A stretch of DNA of 63,582 nucleotides from Verrucomicrobiota bacterium (GTDB lineage: Bacteria; Verrucomicrobiota; Verrucomicrobiia; Chthoniobacterales; UBA10450): contig QHOS01000036.1 in assembly GCA_003219415.1 (NCBI GenBank), forward strand, positions 1 through 63,582. Reading direction: 5' to 3'. Shown here piece after piece: positions 53,506-61,680 of this stretch. The notes beneath the pieces are model-generated. The model had not been told where the DNA came from and ran no database searches. It was given only the letters and a program-made list of their open reading frames with translations. The position numbers were made by a program, and so were the translations under genes. How positions within the stretch are numbered: position 1 is the first letter of the stretch; each line of letters begins with the position of its first letter.

Positions 53506-53580
53506 TATTCGTACTCTTACTCGGCCTCCAAGTTAGTCTGAAAGAACGCGAGCAAGAGCAGGAGCAGGGTAAGAAAGATA
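53506..53580. repeat. Imperfect palindrome, ACTCTTACTC / GAGCAAGAG family
   Basis: TATTCGTACTCTTACTCGG on the left is mirrored by CGCGAGCAAGAGCAGGAGCA then GGGTAAGAA on the right. It separates the RND pump from the dehydrogenase gene. Confidence 0.55.
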
Positions 53581-53589
53581 TTGGTTAAC

Positions 53590-54639
53590 ATGCGCGCGAT
53601 GGTTTTGGATAAGCCGCGGCAGCCACTGCAACTCCGCGACATAGAGAGACCAAGACCGGCCAAGGGCCAGCTGCTTGTGCGAATCGCAACGTGCGGGGTG
53701 TGCAGGACTGATCTTCACGTGGTCGATGGCGAACTGCCGGATCCAAAACTCCCGCTCATACCAGGTCATCAAATTGTCGGGTACGTTGAAGAGATAGGCC
53801 CGGACATTCCTTCGTCATTCGCGATTGGAGATCGCGTCGGTATTCCGTGGCTAGGCTGGACCGATGGCGAATGCATTTATTGTCGATCGAACCGTGAAAA
53901 TCTTTGCGATCGAGCGCGCTTTACCGGCTACACCATCGATGGCGGTTATGCGGAATTTATTGTCGCCGATGGACGATTCTGTTTTCATTTGCCTGACCGT
54001 TATGATGATGTTGAAGTTGCGCCGCTACTTTGTGCGGGGCTGATCGGTTACCGTTCCTATCGCAAAGTGGGAGATGCACACAGGCTCGGCCTGTATGGCT
54101 TTGGGAATGCCGCGTACCTGATCGTGCAGATTGCCCTTTATGAAGGACGCGACCTTTTCGTGTTTACGCGACCCGGCGACATGGAAACACAGCAAAGCGC
54201 GAAAGCGCTAGGCGCAAAGTGGGCCGGCGGTTCCGACGAGATGCCGCCGGAGAAACTTGATGCAGCGATTATCTTTGCCTCAGTCGGCCCGCTCGTACCT
54301 GCGGCGCTGCGCGCGCTGGCCAAAGGGGGCATTGTCGTTTGTGGCGGGATTCACATGAGCGATATCCCTTCTTTTCCCTATGCCGATCTTTGGGAAGAAC
54401 GAGTCATTACTTCGGTAGCGAACCTTACCCGTCGCGATGGCGAAGAATTTTTCGACATCGCGACGCGCGTTCCTGTTAAAACAAAGACGGAAACGTTCCC
54501 GTTGGAAGACGCTAATATCGCGCTTGATCGGTTTCGCGCCGGCCAGCTAAGCGGAACCGCTGTTCTCCTAATCTCCAAGGCCGACCATCCCGACCGGAGC
54601 GAGATACCCCACACTCGAAGCCAGCAGCACCCAACCTAA
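53590..54639 (+). CDS. Zinc-dependent alcohol dehydrogenase family protein
   Basis: This protein of about 349 residues is of the MDR superfamily. Catalytic Zn ligands fit Cys38 (TCGVCRTDLH) and His60 in PLIPGHQIVGYV, where the usual GHE is GHQ. The structural zinc lobe is WTDGECIYCRSNRENLCD, in which the first Cys of the four-Cys site is Asp92. The nucleotide fold is LGLYGFGNAAYLIVQIALYE. FPLEDANIALDRFRAGQLSG ends the catalytic domain. It may oxidise or reduce alcohols/aldehydes with NAD(P). The ATG at 53590 follows a repeat. Confidence 0.92.
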   Translation: MRAMVLDKPRQPLQLRDIERPRPAKGQLLVRIATCGVCRTDLHVVDGELPDPKLPLIPGHQIVGYVEEIGPDIPSSFAIGDRVGIPWLGWTDGECIYCRSNRENLCDRARFTGYTIDGGYAEFIVADGRFCFHLPDRYDDVEVAPLLCAGLIGYRSYRKVGDAHRLGLYGFGNAAYLIVQIALYEGRDLFVFTRPGDMETQQSAKALGAKWAGGSDEMPPEKLDAAIIFASVGPLVPAALRALAKGGIVVCGGIHMSDIPSFPYADLWEERVITSVANLTRRDGEEFFDIATRVPVKTKTETFPLEDANIALDRFRAGQLSGTAVLLISKADHPDRSEIPHTRSQQHPT

Positions 54640-54862
54640 TCAGGGCGATCGATGCGCTCGTGAAAGATCTTTTGACTCACCTGTCCACTAAACAGGCGAA
54701 ACGCCGCGAAAATCTGAGCACAACATCTTTTCCTTTCGTGTAGTTGGTGTGTTTCGTGGGCATTCTGCTTCCGGGCGGTGCCATCCGTGTTAGAGGTGGC
54801 CAGTCCCCAGCTTTACGGGCTGTGGCTGCAATTGCTGCCTGTGCGTGGGGCAGCTTCTTTTT

Positions 54863-56029
54863 TCACCGCGCCCGGGCTTGCGCGCGAGCGGCGATCGGGT
54901 TCACGAGATTGCCGGGAAGCCGTTTCTCGTCGTTTCGGACGGAACCAGCAGCGTTGCCTAGCGCTTCTTCCTCTGGAGGCAGAAATGGCCTGAACCGGCT
55001 TTTGTCGATCGCTTTCATGAAAGCTTCGTGCGGGGAGACAATGCCTTTTTCAAGCAGCGCCCAAATGGCGTCGTCCATGAACTGCATCCCCTCCGCTCTG
55101 CCTGACACGATGACATCCTGGAGTTTCTGCGTTGAGCCTTCGCGAATAATTGCGGCAACCGCGGAATTCGCGATTAGGATTTCGTTTACTGCTATTCGGC
55201 CAGGTCGATCCGCTCTTTTTAAGAGCAATTGAGCCACCACACCGCGCAGTGAATTGGCGAGCATGGCACGCGCTTGCGGTTGACGGTCCGCGGGAAAAAC
55301 GTCCACCATTCGGTCCACCGTTTTGCGCGCATTGTTAGTGTGTAGCGTACCGAACACGAGAAGACCTGTCTCCGCTGCGGTGAGAGCAAGTGAAACTGTT
55401 TCCAAGTCGCGCATTTCTCCTACAAGCACAATGTCGGTGTCTTCGCGCAGCGCGGCTTTTAGTCCAGCTGCGAAAGAGCTCGAATCCGTTGGCACTTCGC
55501 GCTGTGTGATAGTGCTTCGCTTATTGTCATGCACAAATTCGATTGGCTCCTCGATTGTCACGACATGTTTCGCATAGTTCTGATTGATGTAGTCGATCAA
55601 CCCGGCTTGGGTGGTGGTCTTGCCGGAGCCGGTAGGACCGGTCACAAGCACCAGACCTCCGCGTATATTCGCAAAGTCTTTTACCACCACCGGAATGCCC
55701 AGGTCTTCGAGCGTAGCAATCTTGGTGGGAATCAGCCGAAACGTCGCGCCGTAACCGTTTGATTGCTTGAAGTAATTACTGCGGAACCGCGAGGCTTCAT
55801 CCATTTCATAGGCAAAATCCAGGTCTCCGCGTTGTTCAAAGGTTTCCCAGTTACGCGCTCCGCAAATTTCGCTCATCATCTGAATGGCTTCCTCACGTGA
55901 AAGCGCCTCGGCGCGAATGGGCATGATGTCTCCATGCACGCGCATTTTCGGTGGCTGCCCCTCCGCGAAATGCAGATCGGAGCCGCCGTGTTTGACGATT
56001 ACACTGAGAAATTGATCTAAGTAAGCCAT
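54863..56029 (-). CDS. pilT: Type IV pilus retraction ATPase PilT
   Basis: This 388-residue secretion ATPase powers pilus retraction. N-terminal domain GGSDLHFAEGQPPKMRVHGD, Walker A VLVTGPTGSGKTTTQAGLID, the Asp box VVTIEEPIEFVHDNKRSTIT with QREV, Walker [21 protein letters not shown] and the His box GLLVFGTLHTNNARKTVDRM. The C-terminal tail after EEEALGN is basic and variable. A second, broken pilT-like gene follows about 100 bp upstream in transcription order, suggesting an old duplicate (pilT/pilU). No pilus structural genes are in the window. Confidence 0.95.
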   Translation of the reverse strand: MAYLDQFLSVIVKHGGSDLHFAEGQPPKMRVHGDIMPIRAEALSREEAIQMMSEICGARNWETFEQRGDLDFAYEMDEASRFRSNYFKQSNGYGATFRLIPTKIATLEDLGIPVVVKDFANIRGGLVLVTGPTGSGKTTTQAGLIDYINQNYAKHVVTIEEPIEFVHDNKRSTITQREVPTDSSSFAAGLKAALREDTDIVLVGEMRDLETVSLALTAAETGLLVFGTLHTNNARKTVDRMVDVFPADRQPQARAMLANSLRGVVAQLLLKRADRPGRIAVNEILIANSAVAAIIREGSTQKLQDVIVSGRAEGMQFMDDAIWALLEKGIVSPHEAFMKAIDKSRFRPFLPPEEEALGNAAGSVRNDEKRLPGNLVNPIAARAQARAR

Positions 56030-56035
56030 GACTTA

Positions 56036-56130
56036 AATGACGAAACCCGAATGACGAAACTTGCACAGACCAATCTGTTTCGAGTTTCGAGTTTCGAGTT
56101 TCGAATTTGTTTCATCATTCGTCATTCATT
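56036..56130. repeat. Imperfect palindrome of CGAATGACGAA units, copy 2
   Basis: AATGACGAAACCCGAATGAC and GAAACTT on the left are mirrored by GTTTCATCATTCGTCATTC on the right. A tandem GAGTTTC repeat (three units) lies between. It ends on the stop codon of the broken pilT copy. Confidence 0.75.
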
Positions 56131-57069
56131 ATTTTCCCACCTGTTGGCGCACCATTTGTTTCTGCTCGGCGCGCGCGTAGGCCTCCTGAGCGCTGATCAA
56201 GCCGCGCTGATAAAGTTCGATCAGAGTATCATCCATCAAGCGCATGCCTTGCTTTTTGCCAGTCTGAATAATGCCCGGTAACATGTACGTCTTCGCCTCG
56301 CGAATAACGTTGGCGACCGCGGGTGTGTTCGTAAGAATCTCCAAAGCCAGCACGCGTCCGGTGCCGTCCGCCCGGGGTATTAGCTGATGACTGATAACGC
56401 CCCGCAGGGATTCGCTTACCATCACTCGAATTTGTTCCTGTTGATGAGGCGGAAACACGTCGAGCAATCGATCAAGCGTGCGAGCCGCGCTGCTGGTATG
56501 CAGTGTTGCCAAAACAAGGTGGCCGGTCTCAGCCGCAGTGATTGCGAGCGAGATCGTTTCCAAATCGCGCATTTCTCCGACCATGATTACGTCCGGATCT
56601 TCGCGGAGTGAAGCACGCAATGCTGGTTCTGGTAACGGGTGAGTAGCTTGAGGCGCTCAGGTAACCCCAGTTCGTCCATGGTTCGGATGCGACTGTTGAT
56701 CACGCGGAAGACAATTTCGATCCCAAGCCGCTGACGAACCACGCTGGTGCGATAGCGAGCGAACTCGTTTTCATACGCAAAATCCGAGTCGCCGCGCGTA
56801 TTGAGTTCGTTTTTATAGACGTCGGGAACAAATGCCTCAGCCAGAGCGGCGGTCTGCTCGGCAGTCAGCAGCGGTGCATCGGGCCAGATCGGTTCCAACC
56901 GTCCATGCAACCGCCATATCGGCTGCGCGTTCACGGCTAAATGGACATCAGACGCGCCGGCTTTTTGACCGACCTCGAGATAATCATCCACGTGCCGCAT
57001 CGTCTGCGATTTTACGGGAAGTTCCGGAGACTTAGCGATCATGGGTGCCCCGGGGCAATCATTACCCAA
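56129..57069 (-). pseudogene. Broken pilT/pilU paralogue, Walker A segment deleted
   Basis: The 5' part (57069 to about 56600) encodes a PilT N-terminal domain ([40 protein letters not shown], then KLLTRY). The 3' part resumes in another frame with [19 protein letters not shown] (Walker B) and runs to the His box and C-domain ([20 protein letters not shown]). Roughly 70 codons that should hold Walker A and the Asp box are missing at about 56620, and the reading frame changes there. Neither piece can be an active ATPase. Missing DNA could also be an assembly collapse. Confidence 0.85.
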
Positions 57070-57130
57070 CCTGGCCGAGCGCGTAAATCCTAAAACGAGC
57101 CCGCCCCATGGGACACATTAGATTACGGCC

Positions 57131-57517
57131 TCATGTTTTGCGGCGGGATTTTCCTGGGAAACCGGTCAGCCGATTTTTGACAAACTCTACAATCACTGGC
57201 CGAGCCAGACCGGCGGCAACTTTCAGCGCAGCTAACGCGAAGCCTGTTTCTACGAGTTTCTTCTGTGATTTGCGGCTGCTCTTTGCGTCCACGTAAATTT
57301 TCTTCCTCCGCATCGGTGCCAAAGCGATCAGTGCACCGACCGCGGCTGCGGCTGTGATCCAGGAGACCGTTTGTTCCCGAAATGATCTTCTAAATTTCGC
57401 CGGGAAATCCAGCTCATGACGCAAGCCACGCAACTCGCGACCCACGCGTTCGCGGGAACTGACGATTTCCGCTGTCAACTCGTCGATTGATTTGTTGCGT
57501 CCAGGTGTTTCAGCCAT
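57131..57517 (-). CDS. DUF3618-like membrane-associated protein
   Basis: This 128-residue protein begins with a helical charged segment (SIDELTAEIVSSRERVGREL, then RGLRHELDF), typical of DUF3618 and YqjK-like proteins. A hydrophobic stretch (SWITAAAAVGALIALAPM) and a basic tail with a second weak hydrophobic helix follow. It overlaps the end of the YqjE-like gene by 43 bp and closes a three-gene operon of envelope stress-type proteins. Confidence 0.75.
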   Translation of the reverse strand: MAETPGRNKSIDELTAEIVSSRERVGRELRGLRHELDFPAKFRRSFREQTVSWITAAAAVGALIALAPMRRKKIYVDAKSSRKSQKKLVETGFALAALKVAAGLARPVIVEFVKNRLTGFPGKSRRKT

Positions 57518-57906
57518 TCACGATCCTTCTTTAATTCAGCCAAAGTGGCGCGGAAAAACGGCTTGGTGATTCGGCTCCGCGCAATCAGCAGCAGCACCAG
57601 CGCGATTATAAAATGTAACGCAGCGGCGGCGAGCGCTATCCATGGCCATGAAATTCCAGCGAGATGAGCTAACCCGACAACGGCGCCTGTTATGAGGAAA
57701 ACATAACCCAGCGCACACAGGAGTACTGCGAAAATCAAGCAACCAACCAGTATTAGTAATTGCACTGCGGCCGCTTTTGATTCCTCGGCGACCAGGGCAA
57801 AGCGGCTTTCAAAAAACGCTGCAAGCGCGTTTATGAGTGCCAAGAGGTTCTCAAGCAACCCGGCATGTCCCGCAGGATTGCTGGACCGAGGGCTCTCACT
57901 GATCAT
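57475..57906 (-). CDS. YqjE / holin-X-like membrane protein
   Basis: This protein of about 143 residues has an amphipathic N-terminus (LLENLLALINALAAFFESRF, then ALVAEESKAAA) and two membrane spans (QLLILVGCLIFAVLLCALGY; WPWIALAAAALHFIIALVLL). A charged C-terminus follows (FRATLAELKKDREWLKHLD). The pattern is that of YqjE / Actino_Holin-X proteins, which lie with YqjD-type proteins. It starts 18 bp after the YqjD-like gene. The start at 57906 is preferred over a much longer, non-conserved extension. Confidence 0.8.
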   Translation of the reverse strand: MISESPRSSNPAGHAGLLENLLALINALAAFFESRFALVAEESKAAAVQLLILVGCLIFAVLLCALGYVFLITGAVVGLAHLAGISWPWIALAAAALHFIIALVLLLIARSRITKPFFRATLAELKKDREWLKHLDATNQSTS

Positions 57907-57923
57907 CTCCGAAGCTTTCGGAG

Positions 57924-58247
57924 TTAACGCCGGAAGATCAGACCCAGAACAAACCCGATTCCGAGCGCGGTAAAGATCGCCTTCGTTGGATTTTCGCGCA
58001 CGTATTGCTCCGCGTCTTCCTGGAACGTGCGGGCGCGGTCCCTGGCATCCCCCCATGCTTGTTCTGCTTTGCCGCGTGCTTCGCCCCATTTCTGCTCTGC
58101 CTTGCCGCGATATTCTTCAGCTATGGAGCCTGCTGCCGATTTTAAATCTTCAGCTGCTCTGCGCGCATGTTGTTTACTGCTCTCCAGCTTATCTCGAGCA
58201 TCCGCTCCTACCGGCGCCTTTTGTTCTGCTTTGTTTTCTTCTGCCAT
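57924..58247 (-). CDS. YqjD/ElaB-like (DUF883) ribosome- and membrane-associated protein
   Basis: This 107-residue protein has a long charged helix (SSKQHARRAAEDLKSAAGSI, with KAEQKWGEARGKAEQAWGDA) and ends with a VRENPTKAIFTALGIGFVLG anchor then LIFRR. The terminal VRENPxxAxxxAxGxGxxxGxL pattern is diagnostic for DUF883. E. coli YqjD and ElaB attach to ribosomes and membranes in stationary phase. It is first of a three-gene operon with YqjE-like and DUF3618-like genes. Confidence 0.88.
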   Translation of the reverse strand: MAEENKAEQKAPVGADARDKLESSKQHARRAAEDLKSAAGSIAEEYRGKAEQKWGEARGKAEQAWGDARDRARTFQEDAEQYVRENPTKAIFTALGIGFVLGLIFRR

Positions 58248-58404
58248 TGGTAATCTCCAGTTGATTCTAGCTGCAACTATCCGCGTGCTTCACAAATTGG
58301 GCAAACAAATCTCCTAACGAACTTAAAGGGCACATCAAACACCGAAAACCAATCGCACTTGAACGCCTTGGAGGTTTTAGCGCATTCCAGCCAAAAGAAA
58401 GAGA

Positions 58405-58623
58405 TTATTGTTCGCGAAAAACAATGCGCGCCTTTGTCAGATCGTACGGTGACAGTTCGACGGAAACTTTGTCTCCTGGAACGATTCGAATAAAATGCTT
58501 CCGCATCTTACCCGAGATATGTGCAAGCACATTGCGTTGCCCTGGTAGATCGACGCGAAACATCGTTCCCGGCAATACCTGGGTTACCGTGCCTTCCGTT
58601 ACGATCTGACCTTCCTTCGACAC
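58405..58623 (-). CDS. infA: Translation initiation factor IF-1
   Basis: This 72-residue OB-fold protein binds the 30S A site during initiation. It matches IF-1 throughout: [59 protein letters not shown]. It stands alone, flanked by about 130-155 bp of non-coding DNA. Confidence 0.97.
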   Translation of the reverse strand: MSKEGQIVTEGTVTQVLPGTMFRVDLPGQRNVLAHISGKMRKHFIRIVPGDKVSVELSPYDLTKARIVFREQ

Positions 58624-58753
58624 GCGCCGAATATATTCAAGTGCACGTGCGGCTCAAGGTGGATCGACCCGCTGCGGTCGGTCGATGTTTCGGTAAATAC
58701 AATTTCGCCGACTAACCTACCTACGCATTGCAGAGAACGCGTTCACCCTCTCG

Positions 58754-60724
58754 CTACTGGCGCAGCTGATCGCGCGAGATCGTCGGCAAATATTCCCGAA
58801 GTTCCTGACGTTTCCACCACGCGCCGGTTTGCCGATGCTCCTCACTGTTTGTAAAACGATAGCGATAAAACATCGCGCGGATGTAGTTCGGCGGTTTATC
58901 CGGGAACGGGTTATGCGCAAGCAACGCGGTCACATCTCGCGATCCCTCCAGCAGCCTGACGATCAGTCCAATCAACCATGGATTTTGCTCGGGAGTCTCC
59001 AGAGCGGCAAACCACATCTGCCAGTCGAGTCTTGGTTGGTGTGGTGCGCACCAACCCGGGGCGCGTTTCACGTCAGCCGGTTTCCACTTGAATTCATAAG
59101 GGGCCCAATTAATGCCATCGGCGCTGCCTTCGATCACTATCTCGCCACGGTCCTTGGTCATCACGCGAAAGAGTCCGTAGCCATTTACGATTCGAAATGC
59201 TTCCAGTTGTTCGTAGAAGTTCGCCAGCCGCCCTGGCGGTCGGCTTTGCGGCTTGAACGCGCTGAAAATGAGCCAGGCGTTGATTGGAAACGTGACAACA
59301 ATTACTGCAATCGCCGCGTACGTTGCCCATCGAGTCGATATAGATTTCGCATTCGAAGGACGGAGCTCCTGCGACGCAGGGTTCGCGGGAGCTCGCCCCT
59401 CCATGCCTCGCCCGATTGCCGCGTCATCGATCAGCAGGAAGCACAACGCGATCGTCAGCAGATTGAAGAAGCAATAGTTGCCGGTGAGCGCGATTACTAT
59501 TTGAAGGAAGATCATCAATCCCGCAGCGACCAGCCGCGGGCGTCGCGGCGCCCAGATAAAAAATGGCGCGATGATCTCAACTACGAGACAAAATGCGACT
59601 GAGAAGTGTTTGAACCATTCCGGAGTTTTGTCTGCCCACCAGCTGAAGATTGTCGGCAACGGTTGCGACCAGTAATGATAATCAAGCGCTGTGAGTGCGC
59701 TCCAATGAAACGAATGATTCACCCAACCCCACGAATCGTCGCCGCTCGTTAGCTTCACGACGCCGGACATAAGCATCAATTTGAAGAGAAGGAACTTGAG
59801 CAGAAACAAACCCGCACGTGAGACCGGAGACGCCGTAGCTGAGGTCGTTGCTGTAGTCGGGATCGCCGGTCCCGGCCGCCACAAAAGGTCCCGCGGCCAC
59901 AGTCGCCATGGCGCAAGAAAGATCGACAAGAAGCCGGCCTCCAGCAGGAGAACATCCCATTGAAAGTTGAAAAACACTTGTCCACCAATGGTGAGTGATA
60001 GGTAAAAGATAAACAGCAAGGCAAGGGAAACCGCAGGAACGACGCCGAAAATCAAAAGCAACGAAAGAACAACGCCCCCACCGCAAAGGAAATGTAGAAA
60101 CGTGTTGCTCGAGTCGAACCAGCAAAGTGTCGGCAAAAGGAAATAGGCGTCTGACCCGACTTGCTGCCGAACTGCCGGCAGAAACTGACTTACCGGCGAC
60201 ATTCCGTTGCTGCCAACAAGCCCATCGACTTGGACCCAAAGCGAAACGAATGCGATGAGATAGATAAGGCCAAGCATGCGGAGAAACCAGCGCCGCGCCC
60301 AAAAATAAGTCGGCGGCCGCACATCGTTACCCCATAGCAATCGAGTCACTGTTGATCCGGGACTTCGATTGTGGGCGATGAATTTGTAAGCAGTCTCGGA
60401 AATTGCTGCGAAGCCAGGCACGTGATCGTAGCTCCACGCCAGCCATTTCCTCGAAGATCGATATCGCAACGAGCGATACACGGCTTCCGCGGCAAAGAAG
60501 GCTTCGCCATCCGGTTCGATGAATGCAACGGCACGCTTGAATTGTTCGACTGGAATTTCAGGGAAACGCGCGGCTGCCTCCTGATAAGTAGCATAATCTA
60601 CGTTGCCTGCGGTGATTTCGCGCCAACGTTCGATCCACCGTTTGCAAAAATGACAGTCACCATCCCAAATCATGAGAGGCTTTGGCGGGGGATTCGAGAC
60701 ACGAAGGCGCGATTCGTTAGCCAT
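58754..60724 (-). CDS. DCC (DUF393) domain fused to a lipase maturation factor-like membrane protein
   Basis: This protein of about 656 residues opens with the thiol-redox DCC motif (MIWDGDCHFCKRWIERW, residues about 18-34), found in DUF393 proteins. A polytopic lipase-maturation-factor-like domain follows with about 10 spans (FFNFQWDVLLLEAGFLSIFL, KFLLFKLMLMSGVVKLTSGD, SWGWVNHSFHWSALTALDYH with YWSQPLPTIFSWW). A soluble tail contains WQMWFAALETPEQNPWLIGL. LMFs aid lipase folding in eukaryotes; the bacterial role is unknown. A loop (about 441-457) is encoded by a palindrome. The ATG at 60724 abuts a repeat. Confidence 0.85.
   Translation of the reverse strand: MANESRLRVSNPPPKPLMIWDGDCHFCKRWIERWREITAGNVDYATYQEAAARFPEIPVEQFKRAVAFIEPDGEAFFAAEAVYRSLRYRSSRKWLAWSYDHVPGFAAISETAYKFIAHNRSPGSTVTRLLWGNDVRPPTYFWARRWFLRMLGLIYLIAFVSLWVQVDGLVGSNGMSPVSQFLPAVRQQVGSDAYFLLPTLCWFDSSNTFLHFLCGGGVVLSLLLIFGVVPAVSLALLFIFYLSLTIGGQVFFNFQWDVLLLEAGFLSIFLAPWRLWPRDLLWRPGPAIPTTATTSATASPVSRAGLFLLKFLLFKLMLMSGVVKLTSGDDSWGWVNHSFHWSALTALDYHYWSQPLPTIFSWWADKTPEWFKHFSVAFCLVVEIIAPFFIWAPRRPRLVAAGLMIFLQIVIALTGNYCFFNLLTIALCFLLIDDAAIGRGMEGRAPANPASQELRPSNAKSISTRWATYAAIAVIVVTFPINAWLIFSAFKPQSRPPGRLANFYEQLEAFRIVNGYGLFRVMTKDRGEIVIEGSADGINWAPYEFKWKPADVKRAPGWCAPHQPRLDWQMWFAALETPEQNPWLIGLIVRLLEGSRDVTALLAHNPFPDKPPNYIRAMFYRYRFTNSEEHRQTGAWWKRQELREYLPTISRDQLRQ
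59355..59404. repeat. In-frame palindrome in the DCC-LMF gene
   Basis: GAGCTCCTGCG (59363-59373) is mirrored by CGCGGGAGCTC (59384-59394), matching at 10 of 11 bases. It is read in frame as a Gly/Ala/Pro-rich loop (GRAPANPASQELRP) between two membrane segments. Confidence 0.75.
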
Positions 60725-60840
60725 TAGCGCCCAACGTCCAACGCCCAACCCGCCTTCGCAAGGCTACGGCGCGGCGGGCGCTTCAACGTCCAATTCAGAA
60801 TCTGAATTCGGCGTCCAATTTCCGACGTCGGGCGTTCGTG
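60725..60840. repeat. Palindromic composite of GCCCAACGTCCAA units with a nested element
   Basis: GCGCCCAACGTCCAACGCCC opens the element. CCGCCTTCGCAAGGCTACGG then CGCGGCGGGCGC is nested. The repeat continues with CAACGTCCAATTCAGAATCT, GAATTCGGCGTCC (containing the perfect palindrome CAGAATCTGAATTC-like core) and GACGTCGGGCG. It spans the gap from the xthA end to the DCC-LMF start. Confidence 0.65.
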
Positions 60841-60844
60841 TTTC

Positions 60845-61609
60845 TTAATTCGTAAACTCCGCCCACACCGGCGCATGATCGGATGGTTCCTTGCCCTTGC
60901 GCATTTCAAGGTCAATCCCTGATGCGCTGCAGCGCTTCGCTAGCTTTTCGGTGGCCAAAATCGCGTCGATGCGCAGGCCGCGATTTCTTTCAAACGCGCG
61001 CATCTGATAATCCCACCAACTGAAAAGTTCACCTTCCTTATGATGCATCCGCAGCGTGTCCCGTAAGCCGATTTCACACAATTCCTGAAACGCAGCGCGT
61101 TCTTGATTGGAACACATGATGGCGCCACGCCACAGGTCGGCATCGTAAACGTCGATATCTTCCGGTGCGACATTGAAATCGCCGCACACCACAACATCGT
61201 TGGATTTTTCTTTTGCGATGCAATCTCGGAGGCGACGATACCAGTGCAGTTTGTATTCGTAGGCGGGGGACCCGACCGCCTGTCCGTTGGGCGCGTAAAT
61301 CGAAAACACCCTCACGCGATCAATAGTTCCCGCAATGACGCGCGCCTGCGGATCGATCACTTCATCACACAACGATGGACGCACATCCTCCAGTTTACTT
61401 TTCGACAGAATCGCGACGCCGTTGTACGATTTTTCCCCATGATAAGCCGCGTAATAACCGGCGGCCTGTAAAGCGAGCGCCGGAAATTGATCGTCCGTGC
61501 ATTTTGTCTCCTGCAAACAAACAATGTCCGGCCTTCTCGCCTCCAGCCAGGCGAATAAGCGGTCCTGGCGCTTGCGCAGCGAATTAATGTTCCACGATGC
61601 AATGCGCAT
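60845..61609 (-). CDS. xthA: Exodeoxyribonuclease III
   Basis: This 254-residue EEP-fold AP endonuclease/3'-exonuclease acts in base excision repair. Motifs: RIASWNINSLRKRQDRLFAW, DIVCLQETKCTDDQFPA (metal Glu), VFSIYAPNGQAVGSPAYEYK, VVCGDFNVAPEDIDVYD (DFN), LFSWWDYQMRAFERNRGLRI, and KEPSDHAPVWAEF with the catalytic His. Complete by length. Confidence 0.95.
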   Translation of the reverse strand: MRIASWNINSLRKRQDRLFAWLEARRPDIVCLQETKCTDDQFPALALQAAGYYAAYHGEKSYNGVAILSKSKLEDVRPSLCDEVIDPQARVIAGTIDRVRVFSIYAPNGQAVGSPAYEYKLHWYRRLRDCIAKEKSNDVVVCGDFNVAPEDIDVYDADLWRGAIMCSNQERAAFQELCEIGLRDTLRMHHKEGELFSWWDYQMRAFERNRGLRIDAILATEKLAKRCSASGIDLEMRKGKEPSDHAPVWAEFTN

Positions 61610-61616
61610 TTCTGAA

Positions 61617-61680
61617 GGTGATCAGTGAACAGCTTGGGTCGTGGCGGCGGCTCAGCTTCGGATCACTGATCACTGTTCAC
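61617..61680. repeat. Palindrome of GATCAGTGAACAG units
   Basis: GTGATCAGTGAACAGC on the left is mirrored by GGATCACTGATCACTGTTCA on the right. The outer end supplies the stop codon of the beta-CASP gene (TGA in TGAACAGTG on the reverse strand). Confidence 0.75.

Noticed and set aside
56037-56130. Short direct repeats as a CRISPR array
   Set aside because: Units are 7-12 bp, adjacent and mirrored as a palindrome, without unique spacers of constant length.
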